Assembly (NCBI GenBank): GCA_903895595.1
Contig: CAITUP010000072.1
Span: 1-57,272, forward strand
DNA from: an uncultured Acetobacteraceae bacterium
GTDB taxonomy: Bacteria > Pseudomonadota > Alphaproteobacteria > Acetobacterales > Acetobacteraceae
DNA: 57,272 bases
Direction of reading: 5' to 3'
Below the pieces are notes generated by a model. It worked only from the letters and a program-made list of their open reading frames with translations, ran no database searches and was not told where the DNA came from. The position numbers were made by a program, and so were the translations under genes. Below, piece after piece: positions 1 through 8,213 of the stretch; within the stretch, counting starts at the first letter, position 1, and every line of letters begins with the position of its first letter.

Positions 1-6
1 CCTGAG

Positions 7-29
7 ATGGTCGGGTCAGGCCCGACCAT
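7..29. repeat. Short palindromic REP-like repeat, family B copy 1
   Basis: A 9-bp perfect inverted repeat (ATGGTCGGG / CCCGACCAT) encloses the 5-nt loop TCAGG and is followed by GACGG. The same palindrome recurs at 56994-57014 and, with changes, at 19318-19348, so it is a dispersed intergenic repeat and not a chance hairpin. Confidence 0.7.
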
Positions 30-32
30 GAC

Positions 33-62
33 GGGGGGGACGGGGGGGACGGGGGGGGCGGG
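33..62 (+). other. G-run cluster able to form a G-quadruplex
   Basis: Four G tracts (7, 7, 8 and 3 G) are separated by loops of 2, 2 and 1 nt. This fits the canonical G3+N1-7 quadruplex pattern. It lies just past the stop codon of the minus-strand gene at 81-1076, so in that transcript it appears as C tracts in the 3' region. Confidence 0.6.
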
Positions 63-80
63 CAGGTGGGCAGTCGTTAA

Positions 81-1076
81 CTAAACCGGCAGCCGCAGTA
101 GCTTATCCGCGTTGCCGTGGGCAATCTTCAACCGGTCCGCCGGCGATACCGGCAGCGAATCCAAAAACGCTCGCCCCCGAGCGTTCGATGCGAAAGGATA
201 ATCGACCGAGAACATGATGCGGTCGGCGCCGAACGTCATCATCGCCGCCATGAACGGCACCATGGTGAAGAAGCCGCTGGTTGTGATCCACACTTGATCC
301 ACAAGTGTCTGACGCACCGAGCGGTTGAGATGCGCCTTGGCCCCGGCGGTGGTGGTTTCGTCGATCCGATCCATCATGAACGGAATCGCCTCGCCCATAT
401 GGCCGATGATCAGTTGCAAACCGGGATGGCGATCCAGCGCGCCGGACAGCACCAGCCGCAGAGTATGGATCGCGGTATCGGCGTGCCAGCCCCAGGCGGA
501 TTGCGCCATGGTGAAGCTGAAATTCCCGGGCAATCCGTCGAAATAGGCGCTGCGAACGGCTTCGGTGGGAAGGCCGGGGTGCAGATAGATCGGCACCTGC
601 AACGCTTCCGATCGCGCCAGGATCGGCTCGTAAATGGGATCGTCGAGGAAGCGCCCGTCGGTGGCGCCGTTGATCAAACAGCCGTGGAAGCCGAGGTCCT
701 TTACGCAACGTTCCAGTTCGTCCGCCGCGGCCTCGGGCGAGTGCAGCGGCAAATGCGCGAAACCCCGGAAGCGGACGGGCTGCGGCGCGCAGGATGCCGC
801 CAAAGCGTCGTTGTAGGCGCGGGCGAGCGTGATTCCCTCGGGTCCGGGGACCAGATCGGCGCCGGGGCCGGCGACGGACAACACCTGCGTGGTAATGCCG
901 TTGGCATCCATGTCCGCGAGGCGGGCGTCGCCCATGTCGGCGAGTTCGGCGCGCTTGATGGTTTGCGCCCAGGCGACCTCGGGGCCGGGAAAGCCGCGGC
1001 GGCGCACGGCGGCCTGATCGATGCCGGCGACGATGCTGGGGACGTTGAAATGTTCTTCCAGGGCGACGATGCGCAT
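81..1076 (-). CDS. Amidohydrolase-fold decarboxylase (ACMSD / gamma-resorcylate decarboxylase-like)
   Basis: This 331-aa protein belongs to the Amidohydro_2 family (ACMSD and 2,6-dihydroxybenzoate decarboxylases). The metal site is visible: an N-terminal ExH in ALEEHF (E7, H9) as in gamma-resorcylate decarboxylase, a His in YLHPG, a His in IIGHMGE, and the late Asp in FSVDYPF. Such enzymes usually use a divalent metal for non-oxidative decarboxylation of aromatic acids, or hydrolyse related bonds. The true substrate cannot be read from sequence. The start was chosen at MRIVALEE because GGAGG lies 8 nt upstream; an upstream in-frame ATG at 1115 has no such site. It is the last gene of a tightly spaced minus-strand string running from 5568. 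Confidence 0.85.
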   Translation of the reverse strand: MRIVALEEHFNVPSIVAGIDQAAVRRRGFPGPEVAWAQTIKRAELADMGDARLADMDANGITTQVLSVAGPGADLVPGPEGITLARAYNDALAASCAPQPVRFRGFAHLPLHSPEAAADELERCVKDLGFHGCLINGATDGRFLDDPIYEPILARSEALQVPIYLHPGLPTEAVRSAYFDGLPGNFSFTMAQSAWGWHADTAIHTLRLVLSGALDRHPGLQLIIGHMGEAIPFMMDRIDETTTAGAKAHLNRSVRQTLVDQVWITTSGFFTMVPFMAAMMTFGADRIMFSVDYPFASNARGRAFLDSLPVSPADRLKIAHGNADKLLRLPV

Positions 1077-1123
1077 GGGTGGATCCTCCGGTGGCGTTGC
1101 ACCGGAGGATCGCATGTCGGCGG

Positions 1124-1684
1124 TTAGCGTGCCATCCCGGTCGCACCGGCCGGAACGTCGTAGAACGCCAGCGTCATGGAAACGCTGCTGTAATGGCCCA
1201 TCAGCGTGATCACGTCGGTGATTCCGACATGGTCCAGCGCCTTCACCGCGCGGTCGTACAGTCCGACCGACACCCAGCGGGCGTTGGCCAGCGTCACGGC
1301 CATCTCGTAGACCACTTGCTCACGCTCGTCCTCGAACGACGTCGTCAGGCCGCCCAGGATCGCTTCCACCTTCTCGGCCGGCAGTCCGACCGCCTTGCCG
1401 CGGCGTTCGTGCGCCCAGGTCGGATAGGCGGAGTGGAACTTCGCCGTGATCACGCACACCGCGATTTCCCGTTCCCGCTCGGTCAGCGAGTAATGGCCCT
1501 CATGGAAATGGCCGCCGAACGGCCCGATGACCTTCGACAGCTTGGGATTATGGATATAGATTTTGCCCGGCCCCGGCAGCCCGCCGCGGCTTGCGAGCAT
1601 CGCCTCGTAACCCTCTTTCTGTTCGGGGGTCATTTCGTCGACGGGGATTTCGGCGTAGCGGCCGAAGGTCGGTGTGCGTGCCAT
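1124..1684 (-). CDS. Carboxymuconolactone decarboxylase family protein
   Basis: This 186-aa protein has the helical CMD/AhpD-like layout: an N-terminal MTPEQKEGYEAML segment, a central REREIAVCVITAKFHS helix and a YPTWAHERR segment. A CxxC peroxidase pair is not present, so alkylhydroperoxidase activity is unlikely; members of this subgroup often sit in aromatic or xenobiotic catabolic operons without assigned chemistry. It lies 47 nt before the amidohydrolase and 24 nt after an LLM oxidoreductase on the same strand, so it is probably co-transcribed. The annotated start MARTPTF is preceded by a purine-rich stretch (GGAAGGAAA) in the gap. Confidence 0.85.
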   Translation of the reverse strand: MARTPTFGRYAEIPVDEMTPEQKEGYEAMLASRGGLPGPGKIYIHNPKLSKVIGPFGGHFHEGHYSLTEREREIAVCVITAKFHSAYPTWAHERRGKAVGLPAEKVEAILGGLTTSFEDEREQVVYEMAVTLANARWVSVGLYDRAVKALDHVGITDVITLMGHYSSVSMTLAFYDVPAGATGMAR

Positions 1685-1708
1685 ATCGGTTTCCTTCCCA
1701 GCTTGGTT

Positions 1709-2713
1709 TCACGGCGCGAGCAGTGGACCGACATCCTCCGCGAGGCGGTGCAATTGTTCAAGGGCGAGGCTGTTCGGCATGCCCGGCCAATGGATCGACG
1801 CCACCAGATGGTTCACGCCCAGCCGGCTGTTCAGACGATTGAGCTGATCGGCGACCTCGGAGGGCGAACCCATCAGGAACCGGTCTTCCAGCAGTTCGTT
1901 GAACTCGTGGTCGAAATTATCGCCCTCGGGCATTACCTTGTCCTGGCCCCAGGAGCGGTAGGCTTTGTATTTTTCTTCGAGGTAAGGCTGCGCGATGCGA
2001 ATGGCCTCGGCGCGGGATTTGGCGACGAAAACTTCGCGGCGCATGGGGACTTCGGTGGGGAACGGTTTCTCGTATTTGTCCAGCGCCCGCTTGTATAGTT
2101 CCATTTGGCGTTCGGTCGTGGACAGCGTGTTGTGCGGGTTGATGTACCAGCAATCGCCGATCCGAGCGGCGCGTTCGATCGCGACATCGGCGTTGCCGCC
2201 GATCCAGATGGGCGGCATCGGTTTCTGCAACGGTTTCACCGGGCAGGTGGCGTGGTCGAGTTCGAAATGGCTGCCTTTCATATCGACAAAATCCTCGGTC
2301 CAGAGACGGCGGATCGCGGTCATGCATTCCTCGAATCGCGCCCCCATGTTGCCGCGTGGCACACCGAAGGCTTTGAACTCGACGTCGCGGTAGCCGATGC
2401 CCGCGCCGAACACGAGCTTGCCGCCGCACAGCAGGTCGAGCGTGGCCAGCTGTTCCGCGAGATCCAGCGGTTTATGCAACGGCACCAGCACCAGCCCCAG
2501 AATGATCCGCAGCCGTGGCGCGATGGCGGCGCAGTAGGACAGGAAGGGGATTTGTTGCACGGATTCGAACGGATGGGCGCTGTAGTGCGATCCTTTGATG
2601 ACCCCGTCGAACCCGAGCCGGTCGGCGCAACGGACGAGGTCGAGGTCGTCGTTGAGGTGTTGGACGGGATTGCCGGGCGGGTGTTGGCCGCGAATGATGA
2701 GGCTGAGTTTCAT
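1709..2713 (-). CDS. LLM class flavin-dependent oxidoreductase
   Basis: This 334-aa protein is of the bacterial luciferase-like monooxygenase superfamily, a TIM barrel using FMNH2 or F420 supplied by a partner. Typical segments are ADRLGFDGVIKGSHY near residue 30, LDLLCGGKLVFGAGIG near 95, RFEECMTAIRRLW near 125 and PPIWIGGN near 168. No flavin reductase is encoded nearby. It is one of three LLM proteins in the window (also 3353-4348 and 37597-38796); the three are clearly different from each other, so they are not a recent duplication. Spacing of about 20 nt on both sides argues for one transcript with its neighbours. The substrate is unknown. Confidence 0.88.
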   Translation of the reverse strand: MKLSLIIRGQHPPGNPVQHLNDDLDLVRCADRLGFDGVIKGSHYSAHPFESVQQIPFLSYCAAIAPRLRIILGLVLVPLHKPLDLAEQLATLDLLCGGKLVFGAGIGYRDVEFKAFGVPRGNMGARFEECMTAIRRLWTEDFVDMKGSHFELDHATCPVKPLQKPMPPIWIGGNADVAIERAARIGDCWYINPHNTLSTTERQMELYKRALDKYEKPFPTEVPMRREVFVAKSRAEAIRIAQPYLEEKYKAYRSWGQDKVMPEGDNFDHEFNELLEDRFLMGSPSEVADQLNRLNSRLGVNHLVASIHWPGMPNSLALEQLHRLAEDVGPLLAP

Positions 2714-2734
2714 GGTTTCAGGGTTCCTGTATCG

Positions 2735-3307
2735 TCAGACCGGATAATCCAGCCCCTCGTAAAGCGCCGCGAACGGCAGCACCAATTCCAACTCGGGGAT
2801 GTCGATGGACGCTCCGGTCCCTTCCAGGAGCTGGGCATTTTGGATGCCGAGCCGGCCGTTTTCGTCGCGTCTGTAAACCATGGCACGGGGTTCGTCCTGG
2901 TTGATCAGGACATAGGTGTGGATGCTTGGGGTTGCGTCATAAGCGCGGAGTTTTAGGCCTTGATCGATCCAGGCCGTGCTTTTGGATAAAACCTCGAACA
3001 CCGCAACGGGTTCTTGCGCATGAAGGGCGCCGGGCACGCGTCGGCCGCAATCGATGAGGGCATCGGGGTAGCGCCCGTCCAATCCGGCCCGGACTTTCAG
3101 ATCCCGGCCGTGGGGGCGGCAGGGTTTACCGCGCAGGCGTTCGCGCAGCTCGCCACGCAGATTATTGCCGATGGTATCGTGTTCGTTCGTCCCGCCGCCC
3201 ATGGCGTAGACCTGACCGTCCACGAGTTCGTAGCGTATGGGCTGCTGTGCCTCCCATTCGAGGTACGTCTCCCACGTCCAACGCACCAGCTGTCTTGCCT
3301 CTGACAT
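2735..3307 (-). CDS. Uma2 family endonuclease-fold protein
   Basis: This 190-aa protein has the Uma2 (DUF820) PD-(D/E)XK nuclease fold: the N-terminal TWETYLEWEAQQPIRYELVDG segment, the Asp of YPDALIDCG, and the Glu of AVFEVLSKST. These proteins are abundant in Cyanobacteria and Acetobacteraceae and their role is not settled. The start MSEARQ was chosen because a strong AGGAGG lies 5 nt upstream; a longer version starting at 3334 lacks one. It sits between two LLM genes, 21 nt from one, which is odd for a nuclease-like gene inside a catabolic operon. A second, divergent Uma2 gene is at 35638-36222. Confidence 0.82.
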   Translation of the reverse strand: MSEARQLVRWTWETYLEWEAQQPIRYELVDGQVYAMGGGTNEHDTIGNNLRGELRERLRGKPCRPHGRDLKVRAGLDGRYPDALIDCGRRVPGALHAQEPVAVFEVLSKSTAWIDQGLKLRAYDATPSIHTYVLINQDEPRAMVYRRDENGRLGIQNAQLLEGTGASIDIPELELVLPFAALYEGLDYPV

Positions 3308-3352
3308 CCCGACCTCCTGGGGCGATCCATGCACCGACGTCGCAGCGTAGCA

Positions 3353-4348
3353 TTACCCAGCGATCCGCGGCAGCACCTTATCCGTCAGCAACCGGAAGGA
3401 CCGCCCGCTCATGGGTGCGGCCATGAGGTAATTGATCCCGATCTCCGCCCCGAATGCCTGGAGCTGATCCACCACGCTGTCGGGCGAGCCGTGGATCATC
3501 ACATCCTCCAGATAGAAATCCACCGGGTCCTTGCCGCCCCAATCGCGCGGCGGCCCCTGGCGCACATTCGCTTTGTTCCCGACATAAGCCGCGATGGTCC
3601 ATTCCGCGACGCGCTTCGCCACCGCACGGGCTTTTTCCGGTGTTTCGTCGACCGCGACCAGACGCGCCATGGGAATGTCGCGCCCGGCGTCAGCGAACCC
3701 GGCGGCCGCCAAGCCCGCCGCGTAACGCCGCCGCTTGCGCACCAAATCCGCGCGCGAGGCATGCGGGTCCATCAGGATGGAAAACCCCTGGCCGGAAGCC
3801 CAATCGATCGCCGGATCGGACGATGCGGCCATCCAGACCGGGGGGTGCGGGGTTTGGATCGGTTTCGGCAGAACTTCGACGTCCTCGTATCGATGGAACC
3901 GGCCCTCGAACGTCAGCCGCTGATCGGTCCAGGCTTTCAGGACGATCTGCACCGCTTCCTGAAATCGGGGCGCGCTTTCCTCGCCGGGGATGCCGAAGGC
4001 GGCAAATTCGCTGCGCTCGAACCCGCGTCCGGCGCCCCAGTTGACGCGGCCGCCGGACAGGACATCCAGCAGCGCGACTTCCTCGGCCAGCCGCAGCGGG
4101 TTGTAGAACGGCGCCAGCGACACCGCTGTGCCTATCCGCAGCCGTTTCGTCCGGGCCGCGGCCATCGTGCCCATCATGTGCACCGATGGGCAGACGGAGA
4201 AGCTGGAGAAATGGTGCTCCGCCAGCCAGACCGCGTCGTAGCCGGTCTGGTCCATGATGGCGAAGCGCTCCAGCGCCGCTTCGTAGACCGAGTTCAACGG
4301 CACCGACCGGTCGCGCCAGCCGAAGAACTGCAGGATGCCGACTTTCAT
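3353..4348 (-). CDS. LLM class flavin-dependent oxidoreductase
   Basis: This 331-aa luciferase-like monooxygenase begins MKVGILQFFGW. Family hallmarks are YDAVWLAEHHFSSF near residue 40, RIGTAVSLAPFYNPLRLAEE, the LLDVLSGGRVNWGAGRG segment and PPVWMAASSDPAI. It resembles the group annotated as alkanal or limonene-type monooxygenases, but the substrate cannot be inferred. The reading frame stays open up to 4807, yet the protein-like sequence begins at 4348, where GGGAGCGAAAC precedes the ATG. It is 26 nt downstream of the CoA-transferase gene and 45 nt upstream of the Uma2 gene. Confidence 0.88.
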   Translation of the reverse strand: MKVGILQFFGWRDRSVPLNSVYEAALERFAIMDQTGYDAVWLAEHHFSSFSVCPSVHMMGTMAAARTKRLRIGTAVSLAPFYNPLRLAEEVALLDVLSGGRVNWGAGRGFERSEFAAFGIPGEESAPRFQEAVQIVLKAWTDQRLTFEGRFHRYEDVEVLPKPIQTPHPPVWMAASSDPAIDWASGQGFSILMDPHASRADLVRKRRRYAAGLAAAGFADAGRDIPMARLVAVDETPEKARAVAKRVAEWTIAAYVGNKANVRQGPPRDWGGKDPVDFYLEDVMIHGSPDSVVDQLQAFGAEIGINYLMAAPMSGRSFRLLTDKVLPRIAG

Positions 4349-4374
4349 GTTTCGCTCCCTCTTTTGTGGGGAGA

Positions 4375-5568
4375 CTACGCCGCGACGACCGCCTTTGTCT
4401 CGATCAGCGCGCCGATTTCGTCGTCGGCGAAGCCGGCCTCGGCCAGAATCTCGCGCGTGTGCTGCCCGAGCGTCGGGGCCATGCGGTGGATGTTTGCGGG
4501 GCTGGCGGAGAAACGGGCGGGCGGGCGGGCCTGCAGCAATTTGCCTTCTGTCGGGTGTTCCATCGTCTGGAACAAATCGACGCCCTTTAGGTGCGGTTGT
4601 TCGGCGACTTCGGTCAGCTTGGCGAAGGATGTGTGCGGCACGTCGATGCTCAGGAGCAGGGTTTCCCATTCGGCCGTGGTGCGGTTCGGCGCGATCTCCC
4701 GCATCCGGTCGTAGATCGCATCGATGTTGCGCGCGCGGGCAACGGGATCGCGGACGGAGAATTCCTCGATGCATTCCGGGTGCCCGACGGCCTCGAAGAA
4801 CGCGCACCAGTTGGCGCCTGAATACGGCAGCATGGTCAGCCAGCCGTCCTTGGTCTTGGCGGGTTTGCGGGCCTTCATGCGGTTGTAGCCGGACGGGCCG
4901 ATGGGCGGCACGAACGCTTGACCGCCGAACATTTCGATGGAGTTGAACGCGGCCAGGGTTTCCAGCATTGGGACCTCCACCATCTGGCCCTCTCCGGTGC
5001 GTTCGCGGTGCAGCAGCGCCGCCGTCACGGCCGATGTCAGGGCCATGCCGCAGAGCTTGTCGCCGATCAGGCTGGGGACGAAAGCCGGTTCCTCATCGGT
5101 GCCCATGGCGGAGGCGAAGCCGGACGCGGCCTGGATGATTTCGTCGAACGCGGGACGCGCAGCCCAGGGACCGTCCTGCCCGAACCCGGTGGCGGAGGCG
5201 TAGACGAGCTTGGGGTTCAGCTCTTTACAAGCCTCGTAGCTGAACCCGAGGCGCCCCAGGCCGGCGGGCCGGATATTGCTGACCAGCGCGTCCACGGTCG
5301 GGATCAGGCGGCGGAGGACGGCTTTGCCCTCGGGATGCTTCAGGTCCAGCGCGATGCTGCGCTTGTTGCGGTTCACTGTCATGAACTGTCCGCTCATGCC
5401 CCGGTTGCGGAACTGACCGGAGTTGCGCCACGTGTCGCCGGTGAGGGATTCCACTTTGATGATCTCGGCCCCCCAATCGCCGAGCGTCTGCGTGCCGAAC
5501 GGGCCGAACAGCACGGTGGTGAGGTCGAGGATACGGAAGCCTTTCAGCGGCCCGGTCGGGGTGGTCAT
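4375..5568 (-). CDS. CaiB/BaiF family (class III) CoA-transferase
   Basis: This 397-aa protein matches class III CoA-transferases: the N-terminal GFRILDLTTVLFGPFGTQTLG, the VNRNKRSIALDLKHPEGK segment and the catalytic Asp in RPAFDEIIQAASG. These enzymes move CoA between acyl-CoA and a carboxylate through an aspartyl-CoA thioester intermediate, activating an acid for beta-oxidation-like steps. It is first in the six-gene string ending at 81, and two acyl-CoA dehydrogenases lie just upstream, so activation then dehydrogenation is a reasonable inference. The start MTTPTG was preferred over an upstream ATG at 5616 on family length. Confidence 0.9.
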   Translation of the reverse strand: MTTPTGPLKGFRILDLTTVLFGPFGTQTLGDWGAEIIKVESLTGDTWRNSGQFRNRGMSGQFMTVNRNKRSIALDLKHPEGKAVLRRLIPTVDALVSNIRPAGLGRLGFSYEACKELNPKLVYASATGFGQDGPWAARPAFDEIIQAASGFASAMGTDEEPAFVPSLIGDKLCGMALTSAVTAALLHRERTGEGQMVEVPMLETLAAFNSIEMFGGQAFVPPIGPSGYNRMKARKPAKTKDGWLTMLPYSGANWCAFFEAVGHPECIEEFSVRDPVARARNIDAIYDRMREIAPNRTTAEWETLLLSIDVPHTSFAKLTEVAEQPHLKGVDLFQTMEHPTEGKLLQARPPARFSASPANIHRMAPTLGQHTREILAEAGFADDEIGALIETKAVVAA

Positions 5569-5639
5569 GGGTGGTGAGTCCTTGGGCGGTTTCCGGCAAG
5601 GATAATCGAGGTGCATGCCCGTGGCGACAGGTGCGAAGC

Positions 5640-5750
5640 AAGGTGACCCCGCATCAATGGCTGCGAAAATCGATTTTTGCCATGCACAGGAGTATATACG
5701 GAACGATCTACATGGTTATGTATAACGGCGTGATATCGGTAGCATCGGTT
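5640..5750. promoter_or_regulatory. AT-rich intergenic region, candidate promoter/operator
   Basis: The gap between the minus-strand CoA-transferase (start 5568) and the acyl-CoA dehydrogenase stop at 5757 contains an AT-rich patch unlike its surroundings. Around 5693-5726 the half-sites TATAC and GTATA form an imperfect inverted repeat with a long spacer, which could be a regulator binding site. No clear -35/-10 pair is seen. Confidence 0.3.
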
Positions 5751-5756
5751 TCCCCC

Positions 5757-6857
5757 TCACCACCCCAAGCCATCCGCCATCCGCCGCCGCATCCACCCGG
5801 GAGGCCCCAGCAGCTCATACATCGTCCGGGAAATCCGCGTATAAAGCGTCAACCCGTAGCGGGGATCGCTCCCGATCGCCGCATGCACCTCATGCGCCGC
5901 GTTCGCCGCCTCATAATAGCTGTCGCTGGCCGTCGAACCCGCCAGATAACTACGAGCAACCCCATTCCGCCCGGTTTCCAGCGCCCAGGCGGCTTCGTAT
6001 GTCGCCCATTTCGCCGCATCCATGGCATTCAGCAGCCGAATAATATGGTCCTGCACCCGCTGGAACCGCCCGATCGGCGTGCCGAACTGAATGCGGGTGT
6101 TGCTGTGCCCCACCGACATATCCAGCATTTCCTCCATCCCGCCCACCTGATAGGCGGCGGTCATGATGCGCGCGGCGGCCAGTGAGTCGTCGAACGACGC
6201 GTCGCCGGTCCGCAGAACAGATCTCTCGGAAACGGCAATGTCGGAGAACACGACTTCATGGTTCGCCTGAATAAACCCAGGGAGCAACCGCGTGGTAATC
6301 CCCGCGCCCGCCGGAACGATCGCCAACGCCGGCGTCCCGTCGCCCGGCAACAGCACGCTTACCAGAAAATGCGTGGCCGCGTCGGCGAAGGGCACGAACA
6401 CTTTCGCGCCCGACAGCACCATGCCATCGCTCAACGGAGTCCCCGTCGCCGCCACACCCTTCCAGGACGTATCCGGCCGTCGCAACGCCGGGATCACTAT
6501 CATCGACCCGTCCGCGATCCCCGTCAGCGCCGCATCGCGCGCCTCCGAAGCAGCACAGCCACGCAACAACCCCACCGCGACAGCGCTCGAAGCCAGCAAC
6601 GGGCTCGGCACCGCGCCCCGTCCGAGTTCCTCGAAGATCAGCGCCGCGCTCAGCGGGTCCAGATCCAGGCCGCCGAAATCCGACGGCACCAGCGCCCCGG
6701 TCCAGCCGTCGTCGCGAAAATGGTCCCACCAACGGCGGTCCCAGGTTTCCCCATCCTTCGCCTGCCGCACCAGTTCGGCCCGCGGAACGTGTCGCCGCAC
6801 GAAGCCGCGCGCGCTGTCGCGGATTAGAATTTGCGAGGCGTTGAGTGAAAGATCCAT
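5757..6857 (-). CDS. Acyl-CoA dehydrogenase family protein (short partner)
   Basis: This 366-aa ACAD-fold protein starts MDLSLNASQILIRDSARGF. Family segments include a GWTGALVPSDFGGLDLDPL motif near residue 50, the VFVPFADAATHFLVSV middle beta domain, and RIQFGTPIGRFQRVQDHI in the C-terminal helical domain. It is shorter than a standard ACAD and follows the 424-aa ACAD gene after only 4 nt. Adjacent ACAD pairs of this kind (for example FadE pairs in steroid catabolism) can form heteromeric enzymes in which one subunit carries the catalytic base. Whether that applies here is inference. Confidence 0.87.
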   Translation of the reverse strand: MDLSLNASQILIRDSARGFVRRHVPRAELVRQAKDGETWDRRWWDHFRDDGWTGALVPSDFGGLDLDPLSAALIFEELGRGAVPSPLLASSAVAVGLLRGCAASEARDAALTGIADGSMIVIPALRRPDTSWKGVAATGTPLSDGMVLSGAKVFVPFADAATHFLVSVLLPGDGTPALAIVPAGAGITTRLLPGFIQANHEVVFSDIAVSERSVLRTGDASFDDSLAAARIMTAAYQVGGMEEMLDMSVGHSNTRIQFGTPIGRFQRVQDHIIRLLNAMDAAKWATYEAAWALETGRNGVARSYLAGSTASDSYYEAANAAHEVHAAIGSDPRYGLTLYTRISRTMYELLGPPGWMRRRMADGLGW

Positions 6858-6861
6858 GACC

Positions 6862-8136
6862 CTATGCCTCCGCCGGCTGCGGTTTCCGGGCGATGCCTTC
6901 TTCGCCCAATTTCCCGGCCTGTTGCGGTTCGCGCGCACCCACGCCCAAACGACGCGCGATCACGACGCGTTGAATGTCGGTGGTGCCGCCGGGGTGCTGC
7001 TCCACGATGCCGCGCCGCTGCTGCATTTCCGCGATCCCGCCAGCCGCCGCCAGCACCGGATCGCTGGTCAAAGCCTCCGGCCCCAACAAGTCCAAGACGG
7101 CTTTCGTCAGCCACAGATTGGTGGTTTTGCGCATATAGGACAGCTGCGACCCGTGATAGGACCGCTTCTCCCCGGCGTACACCATCCAGAAATTCCGCGT
7201 CCCCAACAGCCGCACGGCTTCCAGCCGGCTGTAAATTTCCGCGAGCTTCCCGCGCACGTCCGGGTCCTCGATCAACGGCCGCCCGTCGCGATGATGCGAT
7301 TTGCAGTGTGCCAACAGCGCAATCCACACCGGATTGGTGCGGATATTGCCCTGGCCGCTGTGCTCGACCTCCAGATGCGTGGACGCAACTTTCCAGCCGT
7401 TGTTTTCCCCGCCGACCAGACAATCCGCCGGCACCCGCACATTATCGAAATAGATAATGTTTTTATGTCCGTGTTCGTCGGTCTCGCCCTCGCTTTGCGC
7501 GCTTAACATATACAAAGGCTGCGTCGTAATCCCCGGCAGCGACGAATCGATCATGAACCACGACACGTTTTGGTGCCGCTTGCCCTGGGGATCGGTGACC
7601 GCGATGGTCCAGTAACGGTCGGCGCCGTGGTGGGATCCGATATAAATTTTCTGCCCGTTGAACACATAAACATCGCCGTCGCGAATGGCGGTCATTTTCA
7701 CGCCCGCCAGATCGGACCCGGCGGACGGTTCGGTCAGCAGCTGCCAACTCCGCACCTCCCCCCGATAAATCGGCGGCAGAAACCGCTGTTTCTGTTCGGG
7801 GGTCCCCCAAACGCGGATGCTGGCGCTGCCCATCTTTCCGCCGCTGTCGTAGTACGGCGGCAGTCCGAGACCGAGCCGAGCGGTTTCTTCCTCCAGCACC
7901 ACGATCTGATCCAGACCGAGGCCGCCGCCGCCGTATTCCTTTTCGCCAGACGGATACAGCCAGCCGCGCGCACCCAACCGCCGCCCCAGCTCGCGACGGA
8001 GCAGATAGACCGCTTTCGATTCCTCCGGACTGCGGGGACGCGCGACAATGCCCGCGGGCACATTCTCGGCCAGCCACGTCCGGACTTCGGCGCGGAAATC
8101 CTCCTGCGCCTTGGTATAGGTAAGTTCGAATTCCAC
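6862..8136 (-). CDS. Acyl-CoA dehydrogenase family protein
   Basis: This 424-aa flavoprotein would introduce an alpha,beta double bond into an acyl-CoA and pass electrons to ETF. Visible are the N-terminal QEDFRAEVRTWLAENVP helix, YGGGGLGLDQIVVLEEE, the FAD/substrate segment LTEPSAGSDLAGVK, the VRVPADCLVGGENNGW loop, and the C-terminal GTTDIQRVVIARRLG. It is the first gene of the ACAD pair and is separated from the upstream SDR (stop at 8214) by 77 nt on the same strand. A proline- and glutamine-rich tail of about 20 residues follows the usual C-terminus. Confidence 0.9.
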   Translation of the reverse strand: MEFELTYTKAQEDFRAEVRTWLAENVPAGIVARPRSPEESKAVYLLRRELGRRLGARGWLYPSGEKEYGGGGLGLDQIVVLEEETARLGLGLPPYYDSGGKMGSASIRVWGTPEQKQRFLPPIYRGEVRSWQLLTEPSAGSDLAGVKMTAIRDGDVYVFNGQKIYIGSHHGADRYWTIAVTDPQGKRHQNVSWFMIDSSLPGITTQPLYMLSAQSEGETDEHGHKNIIYFDNVRVPADCLVGGENNGWKVASTHLEVEHSGQGNIRTNPVWIALLAHCKSHHRDGRPLIEDPDVRGKLAEIYSRLEAVRLLGTRNFWMVYAGEKRSYHGSQLSYMRKTTNLWLTKAVLDLLGPEALTSDPVLAAAGGIAEMQQRRGIVEQHPGGTTDIQRVVIARRLGVGAREPQQAGKLGEEGIARKPQPAEA

Positions 8137-8213
8137 GGCCTTGTTCCCTCCCGGGCCAATGACGACGGTTGGTATGGTTCAGCGAGCGGCGGCTGGAGTC
8201 AACGCAACGCCGC

